Shown here: piece after piece, positions 33,208 to 45,002 of the stretch
How positions within the stretch are numbered: the stretch's first letter is position 1
How the letters are laid out: every line of letters starts with the position of its first letter
Assembly (NCBI GenBank): GCA_014529385.2
Contig: CM043960.1
Location: forward strand, 28,425,396 to 28,489,395
Length of the DNA: 64,000 nucleotides
Direction: 5' to 3'
Origin: Adiantum capillus-veneris
Lineage: Eukaryota > Streptophyta > Polypodiopsida > Polypodiales > Pteridaceae
Notes under the pieces: generated by a model
Seen by the model: only the letters and a program-made list of their open reading frames with translations
Database searches by the model: none
What the model was told of the DNA's origin: nothing
Translations under genes and position numbers: made by a program

Positions 33208-35981
33208 GGCCACATTACACGGCCGAGCATTAGCACGAGTTTTAACCCATGCACGGCACATACTCCGAGGCGATACCTTGTCGTCCGGGAGGACTCCGGC
33301 TGGGGGGGGGGGGGGGGGGGGGGCATTCTCAAATGCGGACCCAATGGAAAAGAGAGCAAAAAAGGGCATGTTTTCCGACTATTTTAAGGGTTTTGTTTGA
33401 TTGCAAAATTTTTTGGACTAACCCAAGTAAATATGCCCTTATACAGCATGAATAGACAAGTATATGGGGCCAAACGCCAAATCAAGCCCCTAGGTGTGTG
33501 TAAATAAGTAAAAATAGCCATTTTTCGGGCAAAATATTGGTAAAACGGAGAAATCCTTCCATAAAAATTTCATGTGAGTGTATATAGTGTTTTGTGGTGA
33601 TGTTTTTGACTTATTACGATTTTTGGGGATTTTTTGGGTTTAAATTGCTATTTTCCTTTTAATTTTACTAATTTTCGGCAGAAAAACTTCAAAAATACAA
33701 AAAGCAAGTGAAAAAATGGTCGTAATGAAAAACAAAAATATGGGAATGATCAGTGACTATAGCACAACCTATGGTACAGTGGGGGTGCAATTATGTGAAT
33801 GAAGCGGAAAGCTTGTTTTGGCCAGATTTTGACCGAAACGTCAAATTTCTCGTAAACTGGGCAAATGGAGTCCAAATCAAGAAATTTTTGAGCCTAAACC
33901 GCATCTCGCAAGAAGTTGGGAGCACATGTCAAATTTCATGAAAAGTGGTTCGGGGACCCCTATTATATGAAACTATCACCTCATTTTAAGCTCATTTCCA
34001 CTATTGACTTTTGAGAGAGAGCTTCTGCCACCTAGAGCGAACGGAACTTCCAGCAGCTTCTACGACGCACACGACTACTCGACAGGCTCCAGACATGAGA
34101 GGTAGGCTCACCACCTTGATCTTTTCGCGCATGTTTGTCGTTTTGTCACGAAAACTAGCGTAGGGTTCACACAAAAAGCGAGGAGTAGAGACCTACAAGT
34201 AGAAGTGACCACCTAACGGCTAACCCAAAAGCAATGACACTTCATCAGCAGCTTACCCTAGCATAGGAGATCAGTCTTGGGTACCCAAAGGCAGTAGAAA
34301 ACCATCGGAAAAAACCCTAATTCCTAAAGCCCCGCAAGAGGCCACCAAATGGGAAATCGACGGAAAGGCACCCAAATGCTACCAAAACTCCTAGGTAGCA
34401 GCATCTCGACATGCTTGGCAAGTCTATATAGCCCACATGGCCAAAAGGTGACCTGAAGCGGCACTAAACTTCAGAAACGACATCAGACACACAAAGCGTC
34501 AAATAGCTCTCGCGGCCAAACCGCATGTCCGTTTTCCACCAAACTTCACGAGCGGCTTTCCTAGACCATAAAAAACCAAGTTCTATGGTGGTAGACCACC
34601 ACAAGTCATCGAAGACACGTAAACGCAACCACGGGTTCTTCTAAAGTGACAAATTGCCAAACGGAGCTCCGATGAAGCCAAAGTCGACAAAAACCATACG
34701 GCAAGGATCCCCATGGGATCGGGAAGCTATGGAGACCAACATCGAGAAAGTTCATCGCCGAAAAGCACTCCAAAAGTCAGAAAACGGCTCGGAGGCTCTG
34801 AAATCCACACAGGGAGTTACTTTCTATCTATTTGACTTTTTTGTTGAAATAAGGCTTAAAAGCGACTCAAGGGGACTAAGGGCAGGCACCAGTATCAGCC
34901 TCCACAAAAATTTCATCAGGAGACATCCTACACGTAGGATGTCTCAAGGCCATTTTTGGGCACCAACCCCAACATTTCTCATCACACAAAGTTTCTGAAT
35001 AGCCTTTACATGCTAGCCACCAAGTTTCATCACATATGGACAAAAATTGACCTTATATGCTTGAAAAAAAAGCAAAGGCAGGGCATAAAGGCAATAATGG
35101 GCCATAGACCTACCAAAACTTGTCCAAATCAAATGAAACTTGCACAATACATTCATAAGCACATTGCCAAGCTATCTGTGTGGTCACATGCAAAAAATGA
35201 TGAAATAGACATCCTACGCATAGGATGTCTAAATGACATTTTTGGCCCACAGATGGTGTTTTTCAATTCGAGATCTCTTCATATCACCTTCAAGAGCTCA
35301 TATATCAAGTTTCAAGCCATTCCCATCACTTTTGGGCCCCAACACCTCCAAGATACACTTTTTGAGTCCAAAAACACTACACATGATCTTACCAACACCA
35401 AATCTTGTCCAACACCAAATCTTGTCCAAATCAAAATCCAAGAGCAGGGCCATGTTCCACATGCCAAGAGCTACCCACAGAACAAATCTCAAGCAATTTT
35501 GATGAAAAAGACATCCTACGCGTAGGATGTCTCCAGCATGATTTTGGCCTTCTGTGCAAAAGCTGACCTCATGGGAGCCATTATCATGGTGTAAGGAGCC
35601 TATATATCAAATTTGAACCCATTTGAATAACATCAGCCACCTGTTGTGGACATCCTACCAATTTGTGAGCCTAAAGCCTGAATCTGCCCAAAAATGCACT
35701 TTTTGATACCCAAACCCAATTCCAATCACATAGCCATGTTGCACAGGCCAAGGACCAACAGCTTGCCAAGTTTCACCAAAAACTAATGAAATAGACATCC
35801 TACGCGTAGGATGTCTAAATGATAAATTTTGGCCAGAATGATATTGTGAGCACATGCAGGGTTTCCCAAGTTCCTTTTAAGTTTTATTTTCAATTTTCAA
35901 GTCATTTGGATAGTTAGACCTCAGTTTCTCAGCTAATATGGAAAAAACGCTAACTTCAGACTACTAAGTGCAACAGGATCC
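33208..35981 (+). other. R3 non-coding spacer between accessory ORFs
   Basis: No convincing protein-coding frame. Contents: a run of 22 G at 33302-33323, AT-rich sequence to about 34020, a GC-richer block 34020-34900, then the palindrome array 34921-35816. A donor-like ATGAGAG/GTAGGC at about 34095-34107 might mark a spliced subgenomic RNA leader for the downstream ORF; this is only a guess. Confidence 0.6.
34921..35816. repeat. Tandem array of about 290 bp units, each with the 24-bp palindrome
   Basis: Palindrome copies start at 34921 (centre CACG, one change), 35207 (centre GCAT, one change), 35509 (perfect) and 35793 (perfect). Spacings are 286, 302 and 284 bases. Flanks are related but diverged: each is preceded by ATGAAAWAG-like or TCATCAGG sequence and followed within about 15 bases by a TTTTGGSC word. 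A further half-site, GGACATCCTACC, lies at 35648. The palindrome is better kept than the rest of the unit. Confidence 0.85.
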
Positions 35982-38400
35982 ATGGCAGCCGCAAAATCAC
36001 CAGCAAAGAAGAAGAGGATGACCATAAAAGATTACTTGGAAGAAGTAGAGCCGTTTGTCATCCCAGAAGGAACTCTAAAGCCAACCAGCACATGGATTCA
36101 GGAGGATTTGTTTGAGTCCAACGACTTGAAGATTTACCAAGGTGTGTTGAAAGATACTGAAGGAAATGCAATAGAGCTACCCATGCTACCTCGGGAGCTC
36201 AATGAGTTTGTCAGAAGCAAGATGGCAGAGTACCTGGAGAAGATAGATCTCCATAACTACTTTGAAGCTCTGCCAAGCAGGAATCGACATCAAAAGAGTT
36301 TGGGAGTTTGTAACAACAATCAAAGAAGATGGAGTGACCAGAGTAACTGATCTGCAGGGCAACCCGGACACTGTGATTGTAATCACACAGAGAGTGGTAG
36401 CAGTAGCACTAGACCTCTCCAACAAAGGGGATAGTGTGACAAAAAGAAGAGATGAAGTTAAGGTATACTCTGAAAATAAGAGCAACTACACCTTCGAAGA
36501 TATTGCAAACCCTAAAGTGGTGGTCATGAGCCAGCTTTATAACCAGTATTTCCACATGTGTACAAAGCGGCCACAGAAGTAGAGAATGCCACCTGGAGAA
36601 ATTGCCACAACCTTCACCTGGGCAATGCAGAAGAGCAAGCCAAAGGTGATCAACTATGCTGCCTATATCCATGACAATCTGGTAAAGATGGGCAACAAGA
36701 ACCCCACCTACATTGTGCCGGGTCAGCTGATAACGAAAGTGGTTTATGGGGCATTGCATCCCAAGGGAAGATGGCCTGACCCTCCATCACAGAATGACTG
36801 GCTAAGGCTCAAAGAAGATAAAGAGGATGAACAGCCCAAAGCACCTAGAGTTGCCACACGATTGAAGTGCCGGTTAGAGACCGTGCAAGAGGAGCAGCCA
36901 GAGTTGAAGAAGGGAAATAAGGAAACTGTACAAGTGCCAGTCAAAGAGAGAAAATCACAGAGAACGACACGGTTAGAAAGATTAATGGAAAGCTTCAGAG
37001 CGGAAAGAGCACTCAAGGGAGATGTGAGTGAGTTATGGAAGCCGTCCCTAGAAGCCATGTCAGGGTCATCCCGAAGGGTGCACAGAGATAGGTTTAAAGA
37101 TTATATCAAAAATTTTGAGATCCTAGATGCTACGGCAGAAAACATCCCTAACATCCCATTTACAGAAGACGAAGTGGATGAAGTACGACGGCAACTGCTA
37201 GAAGAGCAGGAAGGCCTAGAAAGAGAGCGGAAGACCAAGGCGGACCGGGACTTCAAGAAGAAGCCACCAACTCCACCATCAAGCCTGGAATCTAGCCCAC
37301 CACCATCACCACCCCCTCATAGCCCTCCACAAACCCAACAAAAGGAGGAGGAACAAGAAGATTTTTAGCAAGAAAAGAGCCAAGAGCAAGAGCAGCAAGC
37401 AGAAGATGAACAAAAAGAGGAAAAGATAGATCCAGAGGAAAGAAGATTTAACACATTTTGTGATCTACTAGCTGCGGGATATTCAAGAGAAGAGGCTGCT
37501 ATAGTAGCATTTGACCCGGCAAGCAAAGGGCCCAAAGAACAACTGCAGAGCCTGCGGTTAGTGGAATTGAAGGAGATGGCCACTGATACAGTGGAACTAC
37601 AGCCACCCACCAATGATTGGGATGTGGTGATGAAAAAACTAACCGGGCTCAGGGCAAAATCATTGGCCACAGAAAGTGAGATGGCTAATCTCAAAGCCAA
37701 TGAAGTTTTTATCAAATCTGAAGTAGACACACTACAGAGACAAAGCCAAGGGCATATAGAGAAAGAAGCAGAGCTGCAAGCCAGTCTGGCCACGACATTG
37801 CAAAGATGCCAGGAGATAGAACGAGAGAATCAGGCAGCAGCTCAAAGACTGCAAAGAGTTGAACAAGAATACAGAAAACTCAGCAAGACATTGACAGATG
37901 CAGAGAGGGAAAGGGACAACCTAACCCTACAACTTGCTGAAGAATCCAAGGAAGTGGAAGCCATGAGGAATTCCAAAGAGAAGGCAGAGATAGAGCAGGA
38001 AGCTAGCCAGGATGAGGTAATCGAGCTAAAAGACCATATTAAAGTCAGAGATCAAACCATCCAACGGCTACGGGCATCTCCTGCCGAGTTAGAGCTAGTA
38101 GCTCGACTCACACCACTTCAAAGACGGAGCTTTATGAAGAACAAATGAAAGAGCTCCAAAAGGAGTTAACCTTAGAGAAAAAGCAGTGGCTGATGATGGT
38201 TGAGGGGTTAGTGTTCATGCAAATCCGCATGGAAGAAGAGCACAAAGCAATGTAGAATGAGCTAGAAACCATCAAGAGAAAGCTTGAAGAGGCGGAAAAG
38301 ATAAATGCCGATCTAAACGACCTTCTTGTGAATATGGGAGAACAAGCTAAATCAGAAAAGAAGACATTTCAAAAGCAAATGGAAGAGTTGCGAGGCCAGC
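35982..38400 (+). pseudogene. R3 large accessory ORF: N-terminal domain, Pro/acidic linker, coiled coil
   Basis: Starts MAAAKSPAKKKRMTIKDYLE at 35982. After a frameshift near 36265 the globular part continues (KRVWEFVTTIKEDGVTRVTD, YNQYFHMCTKRPQ), passes a TAG at 36580 and goes on from 36586 (ATTFTWAMQKSKPKVINYAA, VVYGALHPKGRWPDP). Then come a basic/acidic segment, a proline run (about 37262-37345, PPTPPSSLESSPPPSPPPHS), a Glu/Gln-rich stretch and a long heptad-rich coiled coil (37561-38148 and on to about 38400 in a second frame). The N-terminal part recalls the so-called plant transposon/mobile-domain proteins in Tat-type extra ORFs, but I cannot place it firmly. It is collinear with the R5 coiled-coil region. 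Confidence 0.6.
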
Positions 38401-38602
38401 AGCAAACAAAAGAGTAGTTTAGCACCGGGCTAGCAGCCATGGAGGGAATAGACTTAGAGAATGTGGGAGATCCAGTGGACACCACCATGCAAGAGGAAAT
38501 CCTTATAGGACCCCCTCAAGAGCCACAAGATCTGACACAAAAGAAGAAGAGAAGCTGCAAAAGGCAATAGAAGAAGCAGTCAAAGACAAAGCAAAAGAAG
38601 CC

Positions 38603-39409
38603 TTGGAATGGGAACAGAGGGTCTTTAAATCAATGGCTATTCAGAAGATAGATGCCAGAAACCTTCGGCGTGAATGGCTACAGCACTCTCTCCCATATCC
38701 TCTACTAAAATATGAAGTTGCCACAATCAACAAGCGGATCAGAGAGGAGCCAACAGTGCCAATGTACAAAGCAGATATCTCCAAGCCTGAAGGAGTAAAG
38801 TTGATAGTCGACTCTCAACCTAGGTGGAGAAAGGCATGGCTGACAAAGTATCCACAATATCTAATCCATCTGATAGAGGCACCTAAAGTGATCAGGGATA
38901 ACCTAAGTTTCTTACCTCTACCAAGGATGCGAACGTGGAAGGCCTACGAGCTATTGCAAAGAAGCCAACCTACTTGGCTAAATTACCCAAAGCTGCCAGG
39001 CTCAAAGGCAGGCGAGAGAATAAGTGTTCAATACATGGTGAAAACCCTAACGAGCGCCATCAAATTGTTCACTGGCTCGCCTCACCTCTCTTGCATTATG
39101 ATGAGAAATATTTTCAAAACACTTTTGACAGTCTTCAAGACTTTCAAACCAGGCCAGGTGACAGATAGTATCTTCTTCTTTCAAGATACATACAGATGTG
39201 CATACGATCTGTCTGGTCAGCCTTCCAAGGAGGTGATACATGCATTGTATCAAAGCATCATGTTTTTGTCATCTTATCACCTCCAGGCCTTTGAAGAAGC
39301 TTTCTACACCGGCTTCTTCACAATCAGCACAGATATATTCAGCCCGACGCTACTAGCTCAACATGCAAGATATGAGTCACTGCTCAAGATGAGAGAAAGC
39401 CTAAGATGA
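38603..39409 (+). CDS. R3 conserved pre-LTR domain (unknown function)
   Basis: An uninterrupted frame of 268 codons ends 86 bases before the 3' LTR. It is probably the C-terminal part of the preceding ORF, since the frame is open into the coiled coil with only a few breaks. Conserved blocks shared with R5: WLQHSLPYPLLKYE, RMRTWKAYE, PTWLNYPKLPGSK, YMVKTLTSAIKLF, AYDLSGQPSKEVIHALY and FEEAFYTGFFTI. It is mostly helical with aromatic residues, has no clear membrane segment or signal peptide, and has no catalytic motif I recognise. Position resembles the env-like slot of other retroelements, but the sequence does not look like an envelope protein. Confidence 0.6.
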   Translation: MEWEQRVFKSMAIQKIDARNLRREWLQHSLPYPLLKYEVATINKRIREEPTVPMYKADISKPEGVKLIVDSQPRWRKAWLTKYPQYLIHLIEAPKVIRDNLSFLPLPRMRTWKAYELLQRSQPTWLNYPKLPGSKAGERISVQYMVKTLTSAIKLFTGSPHLSCIMMRNIFKTLLTVFKTFKPGQVTDSIFFFQDTYRCAYDLSGQPSKEVIHALYQSIMFLSSYHLQAFEEAFYTGFFTISTDIFSPTLLAQHARYESLLKMRESLR

Positions 39410-39448
39410 AGAAGCAGCTCACAGCCATGTCAAGGACGACATGAACAA

Positions 39449-39451
<3 letters not shown>

Positions 39452-39494
<43 letters not shown>
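39452..39494 (+). other. R3 polypurine tract made of 43 consecutive G
   Basis: AAGGA followed by 43 G directly abuts the TGTTAG of the 3' LTR. R5 has only AGGAGGGGGGGAA at the same place, so the homopolymer is an expansion specific to R3. The exact length may be affected by sequencing or assembly. Confidence 0.8.
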
Positions 39495-39495
<1 letters not shown>

Positions 39496-40429
39496 GTTAG
39501 AAGATGGACACACCCTACGGAAAATGACTGCTCACGACGGATTATTATTTTTTGTAATTATTCATTTATTGAGAAAACCCGACATTTCACCTTTGTAAAT
39601 ATTGGGACTTACAGAAGTTTCCAGATTGTATCCCAGTTTTGATATTTAGATTGAGTAGATGGTTAAATTGGAACTTTAGGGTTTGAGATTGTAAGGTATT
39701 TATACCACTTTTTGACCTTAAGAAAAAAACCTTTGTCATTTTAGAAAGTTTGAAGTCCGTGAGTGAGCGTAATGTGTACGAGAGAGAGTGAGAGCTTCAT
39801 CTTGACGCTACACGTGCACCGGTGGTCGGAATCGAGTGTGGAGAAGTGCAGCGTGTTGTCCTCGACGAGAGCTACGTGCCAATACCTACATCGCGTGCGT
39901 ACGGTCCGGTTTTGCGAGCTCAACCTACGCGCTTCATCTGGTGATTCGGTGAGCATACGTTATCCGTTTTTGTATTACAGCATATCCACGCGTTCGCATT
40001 GACGGTAGAGCTACACATTAGGCACTTTAGTTTTCGAAAACGATGACCTGAAAATTTCGAACAAACATCCTACGTGATTTTGTACTGGGTGTTTTGGGTT
40101 GGGATTTTGGTTCATAGACCTTAGGGAAAGCGACCTATTGGTGTTAGTAGGGTCTCCTTCAAGTTCTGTGGCGTTTCGAGATTGTTTGATGGGTATTCGG
40201 CTCTATAAAGCGTTGTAGGAAGTTTCCTCTTATGCACTCCTGAAGTCTGCAGCTTAGACATTTGGGTAGAGACCTCTGTAGGAATTAGTTAGGAGTCGGT
40301 CGAGTGTAGGTTGACACCCTATGCTTGCTTCCACGCGCCTCCGGGTCGAGCTTCATCCTTAGCTAACAAATCTTGTTAGGTGAGTTCTCGCTGTGCTGAA
40401 GTCCGTCGCGGCGTATCCGTCCCACAACA
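39495..40429 (+). repeat. R3 3' LTR
   Basis: Begins TGTTAGAAGATGG and ends CACAACA. Collinear with the 5' LTR (934 versus 935 bases) with scattered substitutions. R2 RNase H sequence resumes immediately after it. Confidence 0.9.
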
Positions 40430-41640
40430 TATATGAAAAATAACTCCTCGTAGATCTACATGACTTAGACTCGTGGAAGCGCTATGTATTGGAGACTCCT
40501 TTCATTCTACGGACGGATCACCAAAGCCTTAAGTACTTCATGGTGCAAACCAAGATCTCCGACAAACAAATGAGTTGGGCAAATTTCCTTTCGTAATTTC
40601 ATTTTCATATTGCTCGCATTACTGGCAAGCATAATCAAGTAGCCGATGCACTCTCAAAGCAACCGAGGGTGAATGCGGTTTCCATAGCAACTCACAATCA
40701 TCTATCTTCTATGATAGATGAGAATGCTATTGATCCCAATTTTAGAGATGTGATTTCAGCCCTTGCACTAGAGCAGAAAGAGGAACCATTTACTTTACAA
40801 GATGGTTATCTTATGGCAATAGACTATGCGTTACTAACTCACTACGTGAGAAAGTAATATATGAATATCAAACTCCTGCTTATGCGGGGCAGAGAGGGAT
40901 TCAGTCTACCCTAAAAGGGATTGAAACATATTTCTATTGTCCTGCCATGAAAGAAAACATAAAAGAGTATGTTTCTAAATGTGTGGTATGCCAAAAGAGA
41001 AAGTTTGATAGAGGGAAGAAACTTGGATTGCTTCAACCTTTGCCAATCCCTAATTCACCATGGGAGAGCATATCCATGGATTTTATTTTGAATTTCCCAA
41101 GTCTATCCATGGGAATACGGGAATATGGATGATAGTAGACAGGTTCAATAAACAAGCTCATTTTATCCTGTCAAAAAGACTATCAAAGCCCATCAAATGG
41201 CAACCCTCTTCATATCACAAATCTTCAAGTACCATGCTTGCCAATGTCCATAGTATAGGATAGAGATCCTAGAATGACCAGTAATTTCTGGAAGGGTCTC
41301 CTTGAAAATTTAGGGACAAGGCTAAACTTCTCTTCAGCCTATCACTCGCAAATGGATGGCCAAAGTGAAATAGCTAACCTAACAATTCTTGATCTACTAA
41401 AAGCCTATGTAAAGGAAGCAGATCAAAGGTCCCAATGGCAGAAATACTTACCATTAGTGGAGTATGCTTACAATAAAATTGTACATACTTCCACGGGAAA
41501 AGAACCTTTCGAGGTAATTGAGGGAAGACCCAAAAGTCCCCTGCTACTTAAGGTACGGGAAGATCTTCGTTGCAGATGAGTATAATCGAGACCTACAAGA
41601 ATCTTTCTAAAAGATTAAGGATGCTATCTCTATTTCACAG
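40430..41640 (+). pseudogene. R2 RNase H end and integrase, continued after R3
   Basis: TATATGAAAAATAACTCC resumes the R2 frame exactly where R3 cut it (compare R1 at 1417). RNase H motifs are degraded (GRITK region, then DALSKQ at about 40645). Integrase pieces occur in several frames: 40669-40857, 40947-41132 (YVSKCVVCQKRKFDRG, MDFILNF), 41060-41263 and 41274-41579 (GQSEIANLTILDLLKAYV). The sequence stops at 41640 where R5 begins, so the integrase C-terminus and 3' LTR of R2 are not present. Confidence 0.8.
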
Positions 41641-41835
41641 TGTTAGCAGCAAGCTAACTTGGATACCATTTTTTGGAGCTCTCATTGTAAAGATCGGGAA
41701 TATTGTAACTCCTATTTTTTGAATAAACCTTGTAATTGATGAGTCGGGGCTACAAGCTTCCAGATTGTATCAACATGTCTTTACCCATATTTAGTTAGAG
41801 CTCCCAAATTATTAGTTTTGACCACTAAAGAGGGT
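41641..41835 (+). repeat. R5 5' LTR fragment
   Basis: Shares GGATACCATTTTTTGGAGCT, TTGTAATTGATGAG, GGGGCTACAAGCTTCCAG and TTATTAGTTTTGACCAC with the R5 3' LTR, then diverges. The rest of the LTR has been deleted. Confidence 0.8.
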
Positions 41836-42130
41836 AAGATAACATATCTGGGAGCACCTGAGGTACTCACAAGAATTGCTTGCCATGCTATCAGCATGAC
41901 AGATAATTTTCCATCTGCACTAGATCAGAACACATGGATCGTATCTGCACAACCATCCCCTCGAGCCACAAGGTCCACCAAAAGAACTTAAAAATTCGAT
42001 GCCAAGATCTCTCCAGAAAGACATAGTAGCGAAAGCTCAGACAACGAGGAAAGAACAGCCTGCATTGAAGAGATGAAAAGAAAATCACTGGCAGCACATC
42101 AAGAGGAGCCTCAATAGAAGTAGGCAAGGT

Positions 42131-43668
42131 TTGAGAGAGAGAAGCACTCTTATGAAAACGAAGCCGCTAAGCTCAAGGCAAGGACCCTTCAAAGTGGGTA
42201 CCTATAGAAGTAAAAGGACCAAGAACAAAGCACCCTGCACGAAAAGAAGCAGAAGATCTAAAGGATCTATTGGAAAGAATGTATCAGGAGGTGGAGGCAT
42301 TGACGTTGAAAGAAGCTCAAGAAGCAGAAAGGAAAGATAAAGATGTGGTGGAGCAGCAAGGGCAAGCAGAAGCGACACAACAGACTAAAACCCAACATGA
42401 AAAAAGTGATGTCTCCCCGACCATCGTCACCTACTGCGGAACAGCACGACCACCCCATGCCAAGCCCTCCACCATCACCAACAGATAGAACCACACAGGG
42501 TGAGCCCACTAAAGAAAAAGTTCTTGAACAGAAAGAAGCATCAGAATGTGCACAACAGGCAGCAAGTACTTCTGACCAAGTTAAAGCAAAATAACCAGAG
42601 CTGGAGAGGGCAGCAAGTCCTCCAACAGAGGAGTCAACAAGGTTTGAGAAAACAAAAGGAACAGCACACAGAGGAAACCCCGTCTACCACCACCCATCAA
42701 GAAATGGTTGAGGCATCCACGAACCCTCTAGCAAACAAAGCAGAAGAGGCCCAATTATAGCCTCAATGGGAGGAACAAATAGCTGCCACAACCCCATCCA
42801 GAGAATCACAAGAGACTACCAAAACGTCTAGGCAGCCTACAAAAATTGATGACTGGCAGACAAACAATGAGGTAATTCTCCAAGTCAATGAATATGCAAA
42901 GTAGATGCAGGATATGACAGAAAAACTTCGATCAGCAGTAGTTAGCCACAAGAAAAAGGCTAAATAATTGGAGATGGTGATCGACGCTCTCCAAGGAGAG
43001 TTAGAGGATAGATTAAATGTCATCACTAATCTGCAAAGACAAGTCCGAGAATTGAAAGCTGAAGCTGAACAACACCAGCTACTAGCAAGAGACAAGCAGC
43101 AAAAGGAAATGGAAGAGTTAGACGGACTTCTCATGAAATTAACAAATGCCTGCAAAACCAAAGACGAACAACTGACAGAGGTGACTAACGAACTCTTAAC
43201 TACAACTCCGTCAGTGCAAAAGAACAGATAAGAGAAAATACCGTAGTTGCCTCGATCAAAGGTACAAATGAAGTGTACAAAGCACTAGAGAAAAAGAATA
43301 AAGATCTCGAGCTAGAGCTAAAGGTGGAGCACTCACAACTCAGAGACCTGGCATTACTGTGGATACAACAAGAAGAAGAGCTGCTCAAGGAAATAGCCGA
43401 ATTGAAAAGAATCAACCAGCTACTGCGAGATGGACATCAAGAGACACAAGAAGAAACAGGTACGTCAGAGCAACCACATATTGATATTCCCTTGATCTCT
43501 TTCGCTAAGATGGAAACACAGCCAGCAGAAGGGCTAGGTGGCAAAGAAGATTTCCAATTATCATTAACAGATCTCATGAAGTGCCAATGGTCCAACTGTC
43601 AAAAGCTGAGAAAGATGCACTTAAAGATAAGGTTACCTAGGAGACAGATGAGCAATGGAAAGCAGTGA
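42131..43668 (+). pseudogene. R5 coiled-coil accessory ORF (broken)
   Basis: Successive frames (42131-42340, 42270-42594, 42500-42760, 42968-43231, 43273-43668) encode Lys/Glu/Gln-rich helical sequence with heptads, for example ALQGELEDRLNVITNLQRQV and YKALEKKNKDLELELKVEH. Stops occur between them, e.g. near 42758, 42904 and 42966. It is collinear with the R3 coiled-coil segment and precedes the same conserved domain, so it is the same ORF in decay. Confidence 0.6.
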
Positions 43669-43739
43669 TGGATTTGGAGTTGAGAGTTCTTCACTCTGTT
43701 AACAATAGGTTGGTAACCTAACAGGACATAAAAGTGTCC

Positions 43740-44988
43740 TTTCAGGGTTTTGAAAAAAACCTCCAAAACCATAGTAGATCCACTCATTTTGTAAAATCCT
43801 TTCATGAGGTTATAGTTCAAGGCCTACTACACATGGAAAAAATAAGAAACTTGTAAAATTTCTCATCTTTTGGTCACATCAAGTCTCCAAAGTTGATGGA
43901 CCAGTACATTTTCATCAAAACAGTCATTTCTTACGTTTTGTTGCATAAAAAATAAGATTAGGGATTTTTGTAGGACTTGAGATAAATTCCCTAGTTAACT
44001 TCAATGGGTTGGTGATCACAACATATGATTGCTTCTCACTCACTATTTTTTGTTTTGCCAAAATAAATAGGTACAAAAAAGTTGAATTTTCACCATTCTG
44101 CAAACCTATCATCAAGGTTTCTATAGCCACGCTCAATACAAATAATATATGCATGTTTTCTTAGTTCCCTATTGTCCTTTGGGTTCATAAGGAGCCATGG
44201 AGCATGTCAAAAGAATAATACATCTCTTACCAAGGGGAATCTTGGGGACAAAGATGAAGTGCTAAATACAGCAAACATGAAAAAACTGGGTTCAACATTA
44301 TGAGTTGTAGAATCCCATAGAAACTATTCAATATCTAGCCAAATTTGATCCTTATGACTAGATATGGTTACTACCTACAAAATGCATGTAGTTGTCACAA
44401 GAAACTAACAATATTGAAAAAGCTATACTTGATATACTAGAATGTTTCGTTTTCTTCTATAATTGAAAAAATCAACCATCGTTGTCTACTATGCAAAATA
44501 GGGTATTAGGTGCCCCAAAACTCAAGGAATATAAGCTTTATGTTACAATATGCGACATAGAAAATCAAAAGTGCATTTGGATATCATGAAAGCCACCAAA
44601 AAAATCATAGAAGAGCTAAAATTGACTAAAAAACAGGATTTGACAATTTTTGTAATTTGGTCATAACTTACAACTTTAACATTTATTTCTCCCTAGAAGC
44701 ATCAGGACATGTTTAGGACTACTAAAGATAGTTCTCTAGCATTACAGACCTCACAAACATGAATTCTAGAGTGGTATAGTTGCAAAAAGTTGAAAAAAGC
44801 AAAAAACAGGACCCGTTTTTTCACACATTTTAGGTTGTGAAATGTTGTGCAAGGACAAGGTTAAAGATGGAATTGATATTCCAAAAAAATGTCGAGTTTA
44901 TTTCAGCTCATGAGACAACTTTCTAGATAGATAGCACCTCAAAATCCATTTTGAAACTCTTGACATAATTCAAGGAAAATGGTCACTT
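43740..44988. other. 1.25-kb non-coding insertion in R5 between 20-bp direct repeats
   Basis: The 20-mer AACAGGACATAAAAGTGTCC occurs at 43720-43739 and again at 44989-45008, with a third partial copy starting at 45008. The intervening DNA has no recognisable frame, LTR or terminal inverted repeat. The R5 reading frame can be followed across it (ends before 43720, resumes at 45003), which supports an insertion or duplication event. Confidence 0.65.
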
Positions 44989-45002
44989 AACAGGACATAA
45001 AA

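Larger units (their letters stand above)
11035..40429 (+). mobile_element. R3: giant Tat/Athila-like Ty3/gypsy element inserted in R2
   Basis: Two LTRs of about 935 bp (11035-11968 and 39495-40429) start TGTTAGAAG and end AACA. The tRNA-Asp primer-binding site follows the 5' LTR and a G-run polypurine tract precedes the 3' LTR. After removing R4 (12966-22322) the element is about 20 kb. Order: LTR, PBS, leader with palindromes, gag, protease, RT, RNase H, integrase, second protease-like/W-repeat ORF, non-coding spacer with palindrome array, large coiled-coil ORF, conserved terminal domain, polypurine tract, LTR. The R2 coding sequence is interrupted in RNase H; CATAT is present at both junctions, partly overlapping the LTR ends. 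The extra 3' ORFs and tRNA-Asp priming fit Tat/Athila-type elements, which are known to carry additional ORFs. Confidence 0.85.
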
